From Caballeronia novacaledonica (lineage in GTDB: Bacteria; Pseudomonadota; Gammaproteobacteria; Burkholderiales; Burkholderiaceae): 64,000 nucleotides of DNA. The stretch spans positions 744,001-808,000 of the forward strand of contig NZ_OGTP01000001.1 of the NCBI RefSeq assembly GCF_900258035.1, given 5' to 3'. This document shows, piece by piece, positions 16,505-25,403 of this stretch (position 1 is its first letter; every line of letters starts with the position of its first letter). The notes beneath the pieces are model-generated. The model had not been told where the DNA came from. It did no database searches and saw nothing but the letters and a program-made list of their open reading frames with translations. The translations under genes were made by a program, and so were the position numbers.

Positions 16505-18004
16505 TCACTTCTGAGCGAGACTCGGCTCAGGCACCGGGTTAGGCATTGCATCGCCCCAGCCGCCGCCCAATGCGCGGATCAGATTCACCGTCGATACCGC
16601 CTGCGTTCCCCGCAACTGCACCGCTGAGCGTTGCGTCTGCAGCACGGTGCGCTCCGCGTCGATCACGTCGAGGTAGTTCACCGCGCCCTCGGTGTATTGC
16701 GTGCGCGAGAGCTGCGCAGCACGCACCGACGCTTTCACGGCATCGTCCTGTGTCGCCGTCTGGTCTTCGAGGATGCGCAGATCCGACAGATTGTCTTCCA
16801 CCTCGCGGAACGCGACGAGCACCTGCTGGCGATAACCCGCAACGTCCTCTTCATACACCGCGCGCGCATTCGCGAGATTGCCCTTGCGCCGGCCGCCGTC
16901 GAAGATCGGAAGGTTCAGCGCCGTGCCCGCGAACGGCCCGAGCAGGAATGTGCGGCTCGACCACTTGAAGAGATCGCCGAGCGTCGCGGATTCGAAGCCG
17001 CCCGAGCCCGTCAGCGTCAGCGACGGGAAGAACGCCGCCTTCGCCACGCCGATACGCGCATTCGCCGCCGCCATCGCACGTTCCGCCGATGCAACATCCG
17101 GTCGACGTTCGAGCAGCGCCGAAGGCAACCCCGGCGGCACGCGCACCGTCACCGGCTTGAGCGGATTCGCGGCAACCGAGAACTCCGCGGGCGCCTTGCC
17201 GAGCAGCACGGCAAGACTATGTTCCGATGCCGCGCGCAGACGTTGCACCGTCATCGCGTCCGAGCGCGCCGTCGCGAGTTCCGACTTCGCACGCGCCACA
17301 TCGAGCTCGCTGATATCGCCTTCGGTGTAGCGCCGTTGCACGAGCTTCAGCGCTTCCTCGCGCAACTGCACGGTGCGCGTGAAGACATCCGTTTCGGCAT
17401 CGAGCTCGCGCAGATTGAAGTAGTTCTGCGCGACGTCCGCTTGCAACGCGAGCTGCACGGAACGGAACAACGCTTCGCTCTGCTGAGTATCGGCATTCGC
17501 GGCCTGCACGGAGTTCGAGACGCGGCCGAACAGGTCCACTTCATACGACGCACTCGCCTGCGCGCGCCACAAGGTCTGCGCGGGCACGTTCCCATCGGCG
17601 GGCAGGAATTGCGATGCGGGCGAGAACTTTTCGCGCGTCGGGCCGAAGCCCGCGTCGAGCGTGGGGAACAGGCCCGCGCGCGCCGTCTGGTTGATCGCGC
17701 GCGCTTCCTTCACGCGGGCCGCCGCCGCCTTCAGATTCTGGTTCGCGTCCTGCGCCTGCTTTTCCAGATCGTTGAGCGCGGCGTCGTCGAAGATCGTCCA
17801 CCATTCGCCGCGCATCATCTCTTCGGAAGGCTGCGCCGTCTTCCAGGTGCCCGCCTCCGATGCGTCGAGCGTCTTTTGCGGCGTTTCCTTGTAGGCGGAC
17901 GGCGCGTTGACGTCGGGCTTCTCGTAAGTAGGCGCGAGTGAGCAGCCCGCCACCAGCAACAGTGCGGCCATCAAACTCGATAAAACATGTAGCTTGTTCA
18001 TCAT
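16505..18004 (-). CDS. opcM: RND efflux outer membrane lipoprotein (OpcM/OprM type)
   Basis: 499 residues. The N-terminus MMNKLHVLSSLMAALLLVAG C is a lipoprotein signal with the acylated Cys after LVAG. The mature protein begins SLAPTYEKPDV as in OprM/NodT family channels and carries two repeats of the outer membrane efflux domain, with QAANADTQQSEALFRSVQLA and GLPSALLERRPDVASAERAM. It forms the trimeric outer membrane duct for the CeoAB-like pump. The start is just after the ceoB stop, with GAGG immediately ahead; an ATG nine bases upstream overlaps that stop and is an alternative. Confidence 0.93.
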   Translation of the reverse strand: MMNKLHVLSSLMAALLLVAGCSLAPTYEKPDVNAPSAYKETPQKTLDASEAGTWKTAQPSEEMMRGEWWTIFDDAALNDLEKQAQDANQNLKAAAARVKEARAINQTARAGLFPTLDAGFGPTREKFSPASQFLPADGNVPAQTLWRAQASASYEVDLFGRVSNSVQAANADTQQSEALFRSVQLALQADVAQNYFNLRELDAETDVFTRTVQLREEALKLVQRRYTEGDISELDVARAKSELATARSDAMTVQRLRAASEHSLAVLLGKAPAEFSVAANPLKPVTVRVPPGLPSALLERRPDVASAERAMAAANARIGVAKAAFFPSLTLTGSGGFESATLGDLFKWSSRTFLLGPFAGTALNLPIFDGGRRKGNLANARAVYEEDVAGYRQQVLVAFREVEDNLSDLRILEDQTATQDDAVKASVRAAQLSRTQYTEGAVNYLDVIDAERTVLQTQRSAVQLRGTQAVSTVNLIRALGGGWGDAMPNPVPEPSLAQK

Positions 18005-18009
18005 CGACC

Positions 18010-21000
18010 TCATTGCGCCTCGTAGGAGCCACCGATACCGCGCATCTGCGGATGCGAGCCGTGCTTGTCCGTCACGTGTTCGGTGCGTGAGAGCTTGCGC
18101 AGGATCACGTAGAACACCGGCGTCAGCATCAGACCGAAGAGCGTCACGCCGAGCATGCCGAAGAACACCGCGACGCCCATCGCGTGACGCATCTCCGAGC
18201 CCGCGCCCGTCGACAGCACGAGCGGCACCACACCCATGATGAACGCGATCGACGTCATCAGGATCGGGCGCAGACGCAGGCGGCTTGCTTCGATCGCGGC
18301 CTGCACGATGGAACGTCCCTGCATTTCCAGCTCGCGTGCGAACTCGACGATCAGAATCGCGTTCTTCGCCGACAAGCCCACCAGCACCATCAAGCCGATC
18401 TGCGTGAAGATGTTGTTGTCGCCATCGGTGAGCCATACGCCCAAGAGCGCCGACAGAATGCTCATCGGCACGATCAGGATCACCGCGAGCGGCAGCGTCA
18501 GGCTTTCATACAGCGCCGCGAGCACGAGGAACACGAGCAGCACGCTGATCGGGAAGACCCACAGCGCCGCATTGCCCGCGAGGATTTGCTGATACGTGAG
18601 ATCGGTCCACTCGAACTTGATCCCGCGCGGCAGCACTTCCGCCGCGATGCGTTCCGCCGCCGCCTGCGCCTGCCCCGACGAATAACCCGGAGCCGGTCCG
18701 CCGTTGATATCCGCCGCCGTGTAGCCGTTGTAGCGAACGACCATTTCAGGGCCATACGTCGGCGTAACCTTCACGAGCGACGACAAAGGCACCATGTCGC
18801 CGTTCGCGTTGCGCGTCTTCAACAAGCCGATGTCTTCCGGATTCGCGCGGAACGGCGCATCCGCCTGCACGCGCACCTGATACACGCGTCCGAAGCGATT
18901 GAAGTCGTTCACGTAGAGCGAGCCGAGATAGACCTGCATCGTGTCGAACACGTCGGTCACGGACACGCCCAGTTGCTTCGCCTTCACGCGATCCAGATCG
19001 ACGTTCAACTGCGGCACGTTGATCTGATAGCTGGAGAACGTCGGTCCCAGTTCGGGCGTCTGCGATGCGCGCTTGATGAACGCCTGCGTCGCGTCGGCGA
19101 GCGCCGCGTAACCGAGCGCGCCGCGATCTTCGAGCTGCATCTTGAAGCCGCCGAGCGTACCGAGGCCGAGAACCGGCGGCGGCGGGAACACGGCGATGAA
19201 CGAACCCTTGATGCCCGCGTACTTCTGATTCAGCGCGCCCGCGATGGCATTCGCCGACAACGCCTTGTCATGCACGCGCTGCTTGAAGGGCTTCAACGTG
19301 ACGAACACGATGCCCGCGCTCGACGAGTTGGTGAAGCCGTTCACCGACAAGCCCGGAAACTCCACCGCGCTTTCCACGCCCGGCTGCTTCAACGCGATAT
19401 CCGACATCTGACGGATCACGCCTTCGGTGCGATCGAGCGACGCGCCGTTCGGCAGTTGCGCGAAGCTGATCAGATACTCCTTGTCCTGCGCGGGCACGAA
19501 ACCGCCCGGCACGACCTTGCCCATCAGCACCGCGCCGGTGAGCAGCACGGCATACACGACCATCATCAGCGCCTTGCGGTTGATGACGCTTTTCACGCCC
19601 TTGCCGTACGCATCCGAGCCGCGATGAAAGACCTTGTTGAAGGCGCGGAAGAAGCCGCCGAACACGCGGTCCATGCCGCGCGTGAGCCAGTCCTTCGGCT
19701 CGTCGTGGCCCTTCAGCAAGAGCGCGGCGAGCGCGGGAGACAGCGTCAGCGAGTTGAACGCGGAGATCACCGTCGAGATGGCGATGGTCATCGCAAACTG
19801 CTTGTAGAACTGGCCCGTGAGACCCGACATGAACGCGAGCGGCACGAACACCGCGACCAGCGTCAGCGCGATCGCGATGATCGGCCCGCTCACTTCGCGC
19901 ATCGCCTGATACGTCGCTTCTCTCGCCGACAAACCCGCCTCGATGTTGCGCTCCACGTTCTCGACGACCACGATCGCATCGTCGACGACGATACCGATCG
20001 CGAGCACCATCCCGAACAATGACAACGCGTTGATCGAGAAGCCGAACGCAAGCAGCAGCGAGAACGTACCGACGATCGACACCGGCACCGCGAGCAGCGG
20101 AATGATCGACGCGCGCCACGTCTGCAGAAACACGATCACCACGAGCACGACCAGCGCGATCGCTTCCGCGAGCGTGTGAATCACGGCTTCGATACTCGAA
20201 CGCACGAACTGCGTCGGGTCATAGACGATCTGATATTCCAGGCCCGCCGGCATGTCGGCCTTCAGCTCCTTCATCGTCTTGCGGACTTCGTCGGAGATTT
20301 GCAGAGAGTTCGCGCCCGGCTGCTGATTGATTGCGATTGCAACTGCCGACTTGTTGTCGAGCAGCGAGCGCAAGCCATATTCCGATGCGGCGAGTTCGAC
20401 GCGCGCCACATCGGAGAGATGCGTCACCGCGCCATCCGGCGATGTCTTCAGCACGATGTCGCGGAACTCCGACTCGTTCTGCAAGCGGCCGCGCGCATTC
20501 ACGTTCAGTTGCAGCGGCACGTTCGGCAGCGTCGGCGAACCGCCGATCACGCCGGCCGCGACCTGCACGTTCTGCTCGCGGATCGCGTTGACGACATCCG
20601 TTGCCGTCATGCCGCGCTGCGCGACCTTTTGCGGATCGAGCCACACGCGCATCGAGTAATCGCCCGAGCCCCACAACTGCACTTCGCCCACGCCCGCGAT
20701 GCGTTCGAGCCGGTCCTTCACGTTGATCAGCGCGTAGTTGCGCAGATACGTCATGTCGTAGCGGCCGTTGGGCGAGTTCAGGTGAACCACCATCGTCAGC
20801 GTCGGCGATGATTTGATCGTCGTCACGCCGAGACGCTGCACGTCCTGCGGCAGACGCGGCAATGCCTGATTCACGCGGTTCTGCACGAGCTGCGTGTTCT
20901 TGTCGGGATCGGTGCCGAGCTTGAACGTGACCGTGGTCGTGAGGTTGCCGTCGCTATTGGCCTGCGACTGCATGTAGAGCATGTCCTCGACGCCGTTGAT

Positions 21001-21210
21001 CTGCTCTTCGAGCGGCGAGGCCACGGTCTCCGCGATCACCTTCGGGTTCGCGCCGGGATACTGCGCATGCACGACGACCGAAGGCGGCACGACTTCCGGA
21101 TACTCGGAGATCGGCAGCTTGAACATCGCGATGATCCCCGCGAGCAGCACGATCACCGATAGCACGCCCGCGAAGATCGGGCGGTCGATGAAGAATTTGG
21201 ATATGTTCAT
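18010..21210 (-). CDS. ceoB: RND multidrug efflux permease (CeoB/BpeF type)
   Basis: 1066 residues, the usual length for HAE1-family RND pumps. It starts MNISKFFIDRPIFAGVLSVI. The proton-relay aspartates are in LAIGIVVDDAIVVVENVERN and the relay lysine in LVGLSAKNAILIVEFARELE. PNVPLQLNVNARGRLQNESEF and FPPPPVLGLGTLGGFKMQLE are periplasmic porter regions typical of AcrB/MexB. With the adaptor upstream and the channel downstream it makes a tripartite drug pump. The order llpE-adaptor-pump-channel with a divergent LysR gene matches the ceo cluster of B. cenocepacia and bpeEF-oprC of B. pseudomallei. Confidence 0.95.
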   Translation of the reverse strand: MNISKFFIDRPIFAGVLSVIVLLAGIIAMFKLPISEYPEVVPPSVVVHAQYPGANPKVIAETVASPLEEQINGVEDMLYMQSQANSDGNLTTTVTFKLGTDPDKNTQLVQNRVNQALPRLPQDVQRLGVTTIKSSPTLTMVVHLNSPNGRYDMTYLRNYALINVKDRLERIAGVGEVQLWGSGDYSMRVWLDPQKVAQRGMTATDVVNAIREQNVQVAAGVIGGSPTLPNVPLQLNVNARGRLQNESEFRDIVLKTSPDGAVTHLSDVARVELAASEYGLRSLLDNKSAVAIAINQQPGANSLQISDEVRKTMKELKADMPAGLEYQIVYDPTQFVRSSIEAVIHTLAEAIALVVLVVIVFLQTWRASIIPLLAVPVSIVGTFSLLLAFGFSINALSLFGMVLAIGIVVDDAIVVVENVERNIEAGLSAREATYQAMREVSGPIIAIALTLVAVFVPLAFMSGLTGQFYKQFAMTIAISTVISAFNSLTLSPALAALLLKGHDEPKDWLTRGMDRVFGGFFRAFNKVFHRGSDAYGKGVKSVINRKALMMVVYAVLLTGAVLMGKVVPGGFVPAQDKEYLISFAQLPNGASLDRTEGVIRQMSDIALKQPGVESAVEFPGLSVNGFTNSSSAGIVFVTLKPFKQRVHDKALSANAIAGALNQKYAGIKGSFIAVFPPPPVLGLGTLGGFKMQLEDRGALGYAALADATQAFIKRASQTPELGPTFSSYQINVPQLNVDLDRVKAKQLGVSVTDVFDTMQVYLGSLYVNDFNRFGRVYQVRVQADAPFRANPEDIGLLKTRNANGDMVPLSSLVKVTPTYGPEMVVRYNGYTAADINGGPAPGYSSGQAQAAAERIAAEVLPRGIKFEWTDLTYQQILAGNAALWVFPISVLLVFLVLAALYESLTLPLAVILIVPMSILSALLGVWLTDGDNNIFTQIGLMVLVGLSAKNAILIVEFARELEMQGRSIVQAAIEASRLRLRPILMTSIAFIMGVVPLVLSTGAGSEMRHAMGVAVFFGMLGVTLFGLMLTPVFYVILRKLSRTEHVTDKHGSHPQMRGIGGSYEAQ

Positions 21211-21241
21211 GACGGATTCTGTCTGTTGCGAAGGCCGCGCA

Positions 21242-22444
21242 TCACTGCGCGGATGCCGTTTTCACGGCCGGTGCGGGCGCTGCCGTACTGTCGTTCATCG
21301 CGACGTTGTTGGCCTTGATCACGTCGTTGGGACGCACGCGCTGCAAGCCGTTGACGACGATGCGCTCGCCCGGCTGCAAGCCCTTCGTGATGACGCGCAT
21401 ACCTTCGTGCGTCTGGCCGAGCGTCACTTCGCGGTACTGCACGCGGTTGTCCTTATCGACGACCATCACGTACTTCTTGTCCTGATCGGTGCCGATGGCT
21501 TCGTCTTCCACGAGCACGGCCGGGTGCGGCGTGCCGCCGCCCACTTTCACGCGCGCATAGAGGCCCGGCACGAGCGTGCCGTCCGGGTTGTTGAAACGCG
21601 CGCGCACGCGGATCGTTCCGGAAGTCGTATCGAGGCGGTTATCGACGGAATCGACGACGCCCTCGCGCGAATAGCCGTCTTCATTCGCGAGACCGAGCGA
21701 CACCGGCACCGCGCTGCCCGCATCGCGGCCGAGATAGCGCAAGTACGTTTGTTCATCGACATCGAACGAAGCGTAGATCGGCGACACGGACACGAGCGTC
21801 GTCAGCAAAGGCGCGTTCGCGCCCGTCGAAACGATGTTGCCCACCGTGAGTTCCGCGCGCGACACGCGCCCCGACACCGGCGCGACGATATGCGTGTACG
21901 CCAGGTTGATCCTCGCGGTTTCGAGCGCAGCCTGCGCGGCCTTCAGGTTGGCGATGGCCTCGCGCGCGGCGTTCTGCTTTTCGTCGTAATCACGTTTGGC
22001 GATCGCGTTGTCGGCGAGCAGGCGTTCCGCGCGCGCCGCATCCGTCGATGTATAGCCATTGCGTGCCTGCGCCGCCGCGAGCTGCGCTTGCGCGCGGTCC
22101 ACTTCGGCTTCGTAAGGACGCGGATCGATCGTGAAGAGCGGATCGCCCTTCTTCACGAGCTGGCCGTCCTTGAAATGCACGGCGACGATCGTGCCCGGCA
22201 CGAGCGGGCGAATGTCCACGTGATCGACCGCTTCGAGACGGCCCGAATAGCTCTGCCAGTCGGTGATGGTCTTCGACACGACAGCCGCGACGTCCACTTC
22301 CGTTGCGGTCGGACTGTGAGCGGCGGCTTTGGCTTCGTTGATCGCCGAATCGCCGTGACCGTGCCAGGCGGTGTAGCCGCCCGCGCCGGCGACGATCAGC
22401 GTCGCGCCTAGCGCGGCGTAGATGCGTTTGCGAGTGAAAGACAT
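21242..22444 (-). CDS. ceoA: RND efflux periplasmic adaptor (CeoA/BpeE type)
   Basis: 400 residues. One N-terminal hydrophobic segment (IYAALGATLIVAGAGGYTAW) anchors it to the inner membrane; no lipobox Cys is present. The membrane fusion protein core follows: SGRLEAVDHVDIRPLVPGTI, KKGDPLFTIDPRPYEAEVDR, a coiled-coil hairpin about residues 105-170, and THIVAPVSGRVSRAELTVGN. It connects the RND pump with the outer membrane channel. It is 31 bases upstream of ceoB and 81 bases downstream of llpE. Confidence 0.93.
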   Translation of the reverse strand: MSFTRKRIYAALGATLIVAGAGGYTAWHGHGDSAINEAKAAAHSPTATEVDVAAVVSKTITDWQSYSGRLEAVDHVDIRPLVPGTIVAVHFKDGQLVKKGDPLFTIDPRPYEAEVDRAQAQLAAAQARNGYTSTDAARAERLLADNAIAKRDYDEKQNAAREAIANLKAAQAALETARINLAYTHIVAPVSGRVSRAELTVGNIVSTGANAPLLTTLVSVSPIYASFDVDEQTYLRYLGRDAGSAVPVSLGLANEDGYSREGVVDSVDNRLDTTSGTIRVRARFNNPDGTLVPGLYARVKVGGGTPHPAVLVEDEAIGTDQDKKYVMVVDKDNRVQYREVTLGQTHEGMRVITKGLQPGERIVVNGLQRVRPNDVIKANNVAMNDSTAAPAPAVKTASAQ

Positions 22445-22525
22445 GGTGAGAGGCTCCGGTTGCGTTGAGATTGTTGTTGTGCGATGCGCGAGTTGCGTGC
22501 CGTTTCTTGCGCTTTCTTCCGTCGC

Positions 22526-23344
22526 TTATTTCGCGCGGGACAGTCGCTTTCTAAAGAATGCGACGACGTCGGCGAGCGCATCCGGATGCGCCGCGAGCGC
22601 CTGATGCGAGGTCTTGCCATGACGCGTCACTTCGGTCGGCACGCCCGCTGCGATCAGTTCGCCCGCGTACTTTTCCGCTTCGATATGCAGGAGGTCGTGC
22701 TCGGCGCTCGCGATCATCGCGGGCGGCAATCCGCCCAGGCGGCGCGATTCGAGCGGCGCGGCATACGGGTGCAGACGTTGCGAAGGATTCGGCAGATACG
22801 CGCGATACCACTGCGCGCATTCGCACGCTTCGAAATCGGGGCACAGCACTTTGCGTTCGTCGGCGAGGCGCGTCATGCTCGGGTCGAGCAACGGAGCGAG
22901 CAGCGCTTGCGCGGACATGCGAATATCGCCGCGATCACGCGCGATGGCTGCGACGCAGGTCGCTAGATTGCCGCCCGCGTCGTGACCGGCGACGCCGATG
23001 CGCTGCGGGTCCGCACGCTGCGCGCGGGCGTGCGCAACGGCCCATTGCGCCGCGCGATAACCGTCTTCGGGCGCGGCCGGAAACGGAAACTTCGGCGCGA
23101 GCGAATAGCCGACCGACACGACCCACGCGGGCGTATCGCGTGCGATCGTCGCGGCGGCGGTGTCCGCGTCGTCGAGTCCGCCGCCGATAAAACCGCCGCC
23201 GTGAAAATAAAGAACGATGGGCAGCACCGTGCCATCCGATGCGGGACGATAGCTGCGCAGCGTGATCGGCTGAACGTGTCCCGTGATGTGCACGTCTTCG
23301 ATGCACAAGCGGGGACTCGATTCGATATCCAACAGTGATGCCAT
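22526..23344 (-). CDS. llpE: LlpE-like alpha/beta hydrolase with Ser-to-Asp at the nucleophile
   Basis: 272 residues of the hormone-sensitive-lipase type of alpha/beta hydrolase. The oxyanion-hole motif YFHGGGFIGGG is at about residues 46-56. The nucleophile elbow, normally GDSAGG, reads GHDAGGN at 120-126, so the catalytic Ser is Asp (residue 122). The acid and His parts appear kept (ASAEHDLLH and GKTSHQAL). It is the first gene of the efflux operon, the position of llpE in ceo and bpeEF loci, where it is not required for efflux as far as I know. It may be inactive as an esterase. Confidence 0.85.
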   Translation of the reverse strand: MASLLDIESSPRLCIEDVHITGHVQPITLRSYRPASDGTVLPIVLYFHGGGFIGGGLDDADTAAATIARDTPAWVVSVGYSLAPKFPFPAAPEDGYRAAQWAVAHARAQRADPQRIGVAGHDAGGNLATCVAAIARDRGDIRMSAQALLAPLLDPSMTRLADERKVLCPDFEACECAQWYRAYLPNPSQRLHPYAAPLESRRLGGLPPAMIASAEHDLLHIEAEKYAGELIAAGVPTEVTRHGKTSHQALAAHPDALADVVAFFRKRLSRAK

Positions 23345-23468
23345 GGTTATTTTCGGTGCAAGGCCGGCGCTGCAAGGCCTTCACGCATGAGTTGCGATGT
23401 TCCGAATTCTGGAGTCCGCGCCTTTTTTAATAAATGCCTATAATCCGGCAACACAATTCGGTCGCACC

Positions 23469-23499
23469 GAACAATCGTGGTTATCCCTTGCGATTGTTC
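23469..23499. promoter_or_regulatory. Candidate CeoR operator between llpE and ceoR
   Basis: A perfect nine-base inverted repeat, GAACAATCG and CGATTGTTC, separated by 13 bases, lies in the 218-base divergent region, about 64 bases before the ceoR start and 125 bases before the llpE start. The spacing and symmetry fit a LysR-type binding site. A TATAAT box reading toward ceoR is at 23439-23444 without a clear -35. The assignment to CeoR is inference from position. Confidence 0.65.
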
Positions 23500-23562
23500 A
23501 TTCGGACATTTTTTAGCGCTCGCTTAAATAGTTGCGTCGCTAAGTAAAGAAGGTGAGAGAAC

Positions 23563-24573
23563 ATGGATCGGCTACAAGCAATGCAGGTCTTCACCCGCGT
23601 CGTCGACACCAACAGCTTTTCGCGCGCAGCGGACACGCTCAATCTCCCGCGCGCCTCCGTCACGACGATCATCCAGAATCTGGAAGCGCATCTGAACGTG
23701 CGCCTGCTTCAGCGCACGACGCGCAGACTCAATCTCACGCCCGACGGCGCCGCGTATTACGAGCGCTGCGTGCGCATCCTCGCGGACATCGAAGAAGCGG
23801 AAGGCTCGTTCTCGACCAATGGCAAAGGTCCGCACGGCAAGCTGCGCGTGGATATGCCGGGCGCGATCGGACGGCTCATCGTGATGCCGCAGCTATGCGA
23901 CTTTCATACGCGCTACCCGGATATCGAACTGATGATGGGCTTCGGCGACAAGCCGGTCGATCTCATTCAGGAAGGCGTCGATTGCGTGATTCGCGTGGGT
24001 ACGCTCCAGGATTCGAGCCTCGTCGCGCGCCGCATCGGCGTGTTTCAGGGCGTGACGGTGGCCGCTCCGCAATATCTCGAACGCAACGGCACGCCGAAAA
24101 CGATCGAGGATTTGCAGAATCACACGGCGGTGAATTATTTTTCGAGCCGCACCGGCCGCGTCATGGATATGGACTTCGTCATCGACGATGAAACCATCGA
24201 AGTGAAGATGCGCGGCATGATCGCGGTGAACGACGCCGAAGCGTATCTGAGTTGCGGACTGAAGGGCGTCGGCATCATTCAGGTGCCGCGTTTCATGGCG
24301 TTGCCGCATTTGCGCGCGGGCGAGCTTATCGAAGTGCTGCCGCAATGGAATCCGCTGCCGATGCCTATTTCCGCGGTGTATCCGCATAACCGGCATCTTT
24401 CGCCGAAGGTGCGTGTGTTCGTCGACTGGGCGGCCGAGTTGTTCGAGCGCTGCCCGCTTCTGCAAGGCCAGAAGGATGCGGAAGATCGCTGCCTGCCGAC
24501 GAGCACGCCGTCGCCGGGCATCGTGCGGCATGGCACGCCTGAAGTCGCGGGCACCGAGGATATCGTTGCATAG
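23563..24573 (+). CDS. ceoR: LysR-type regulator of the efflux operon (CeoR/BpeT type)
   Basis: 336 residues. The winged helix-turn-helix is at the N-terminus: MDRLQAMQVFTRVVDTNSFS, then RAADTLNLPRASVTTIIQNL and LLQRTTRRLNLTPDG. The rest is a periplasmic-binding-like effector domain (GKLRVDMPGAIGRLIVMPQL, ELMMGFGDKPVDLIQEGVDC). It is divergent from llpE, the position of ceoR and bpeT, whose products activate the pump operon, in CeoR's case reportedly in response to salicylate. The C-terminal tail of about 35 residues is longer than in most LysR proteins. A good ribosome site (GAAGGTGAGAGAAC) precedes the ATG. Confidence 0.9.
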   Translation: MDRLQAMQVFTRVVDTNSFSRAADTLNLPRASVTTIIQNLEAHLNVRLLQRTTRRLNLTPDGAAYYERCVRILADIEEAEGSFSTNGKGPHGKLRVDMPGAIGRLIVMPQLCDFHTRYPDIELMMGFGDKPVDLIQEGVDCVIRVGTLQDSSLVARRIGVFQGVTVAAPQYLERNGTPKTIEDLQNHTAVNYFSSRTGRVMDMDFVIDDETIEVKMRGMIAVNDAEAYLSCGLKGVGIIQVPRFMALPHLRAGELIEVLPQWNPLPMPISAVYPHNRHLSPKVRVFVDWAAELFERCPLLQGQKDAEDRCLPTSTPSPGIVRHGTPEVAGTEDIVA

Positions 24574-24799
24574 CTAATCATCTGCCGGGGCGGCGCGGCA
24601 AGCGGCTTTCATGCGCCGCAAACGTCCGCCCCACAAGCCTCTTCGCGATTATTCGCCGAAATCGATAAATCTATTCGCTGATCCGGCATTTATCCACCCG
24701 TACCGCGCGACTACATTCATCCCTAACGCAGCGTGCCCTTCCGCCAATTGCAATCCGCATTTGCCCGCACGCCGCACCGGAATGAAAGGAGTCGCAAGC

Positions 24800-25171
24800 A
24801 TGAAACAGCTCATCACGGGGTTCTCTCTCGCAGCCATCTCCGCCGTCGTCACGACTACCGCATTCGCGGAAAGCGGCCAGGGCATCGGCCGCGCAGGCAC
24901 CTATCAGGCCACGACGCAAACGCAAGCGAGTTCGAGCGATACGCCCAAGACGCGCGCGCAGGTGCGCGCAGAACTCGTTGCAGCGTATTCGAACGGGTCC
25001 CTGCCGGCATTGAACCGCAGCTCGTATCCGGAGCGCAGCATGTGGGGCGATGCGGTCGCCGCACAAAGCGAGCAACGTGCACGCGATGCAGCGCAAGCGG
25101 AAGCGCGCAACCGTGAGATCGTCGAATATGCCAACGGCTCGGCGACGCAAAGCAAGGTGACGGCGCGTTAA
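24800..25171 (+). CDS. DUF4148 secreted protein
   Basis: 123 residues with a cleavable signal peptide (MKQLITGFSLAAISAVVTTT, cleavage after AFA). The mature part contains TRAQVRAELVAAYSNGSLPA, the DUF4148 signature common in Burkholderia, then a polar helical end with SEQRARDAAQAEARNREIVE. The family is periplasmic and of unknown role. An ATG six codons upstream is possible; I chose the one that gives the best signal peptide. The next small gene lies 34 bases downstream. Confidence 0.85.
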   Translation: MKQLITGFSLAAISAVVTTTAFAESGQGIGRAGTYQATTQTQASSSDTPKTRAQVRAELVAAYSNGSLPALNRSSYPERSMWGDAVAAQSEQRARDAAQAEARNREIVEYANGSATQSKVTAR

Positions 25172-25205
25172 GGACGCCGCCGACAAATAAGATCAAGAGG
25201 TCATC

Positions 25206-25355
25206 ATGTTCGAAAACACATCGCTCGATCAGTTCTCGCTTCTCGACGAACTTCCTACGCTGACACCCGTATGGCATCCGTTCACGCAAAACGCCGCGCG
25301 CAAGCCGGCGGTTGCGCAAGAGACGCAGCAAGAGAACACTGAACGCTCGCATTGA
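25206..25355 (+). CDS. Very small protein of 49 residues
   Basis: It begins MFENTSLDQFSLLDELPTLT and ends with a polar QETQQENTERSH tail. A strong ribosome site (AGAGG, six bases before the ATG) and a Rho-independent terminator 10 bases after the stop frame it as a genuine small gene, probably transcribed with the DUF4148 gene. It has no signal peptide or membrane segment. I recognise no family. Confidence 0.55.
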   Translation: MFENTSLDQFSLLDELPTLTPVWHPFTQNAARKPAVAQETQQENTERSH

Positions 25356-25365
25356 GCGCGACATG

Positions 25366-25396
25366 AAAGGCGCGGACTCCAATCCGCGCCTTTTTT
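25366..25396 (+). terminator. Rho-independent terminator
   Basis: GGCGCGGA and TCCGCGCC form an eight-base-pair stem with a six-base loop followed by six T residues. It ends the DUF4148 and 49-residue gene unit and, as it lies just past the nrdJ stop, may also work for the opposite strand (AAAGG on the other side gives a short U tract). Confidence 0.88.
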
Positions 25397-25403
25397 CTTC
25401 AAC

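Noticed and set aside
18184..20022. 612-codon open frame opposite ceoB
   Set aside because: Antisense shadow of the RND pump; no motifs, His/Arg/Asp-rich composition.
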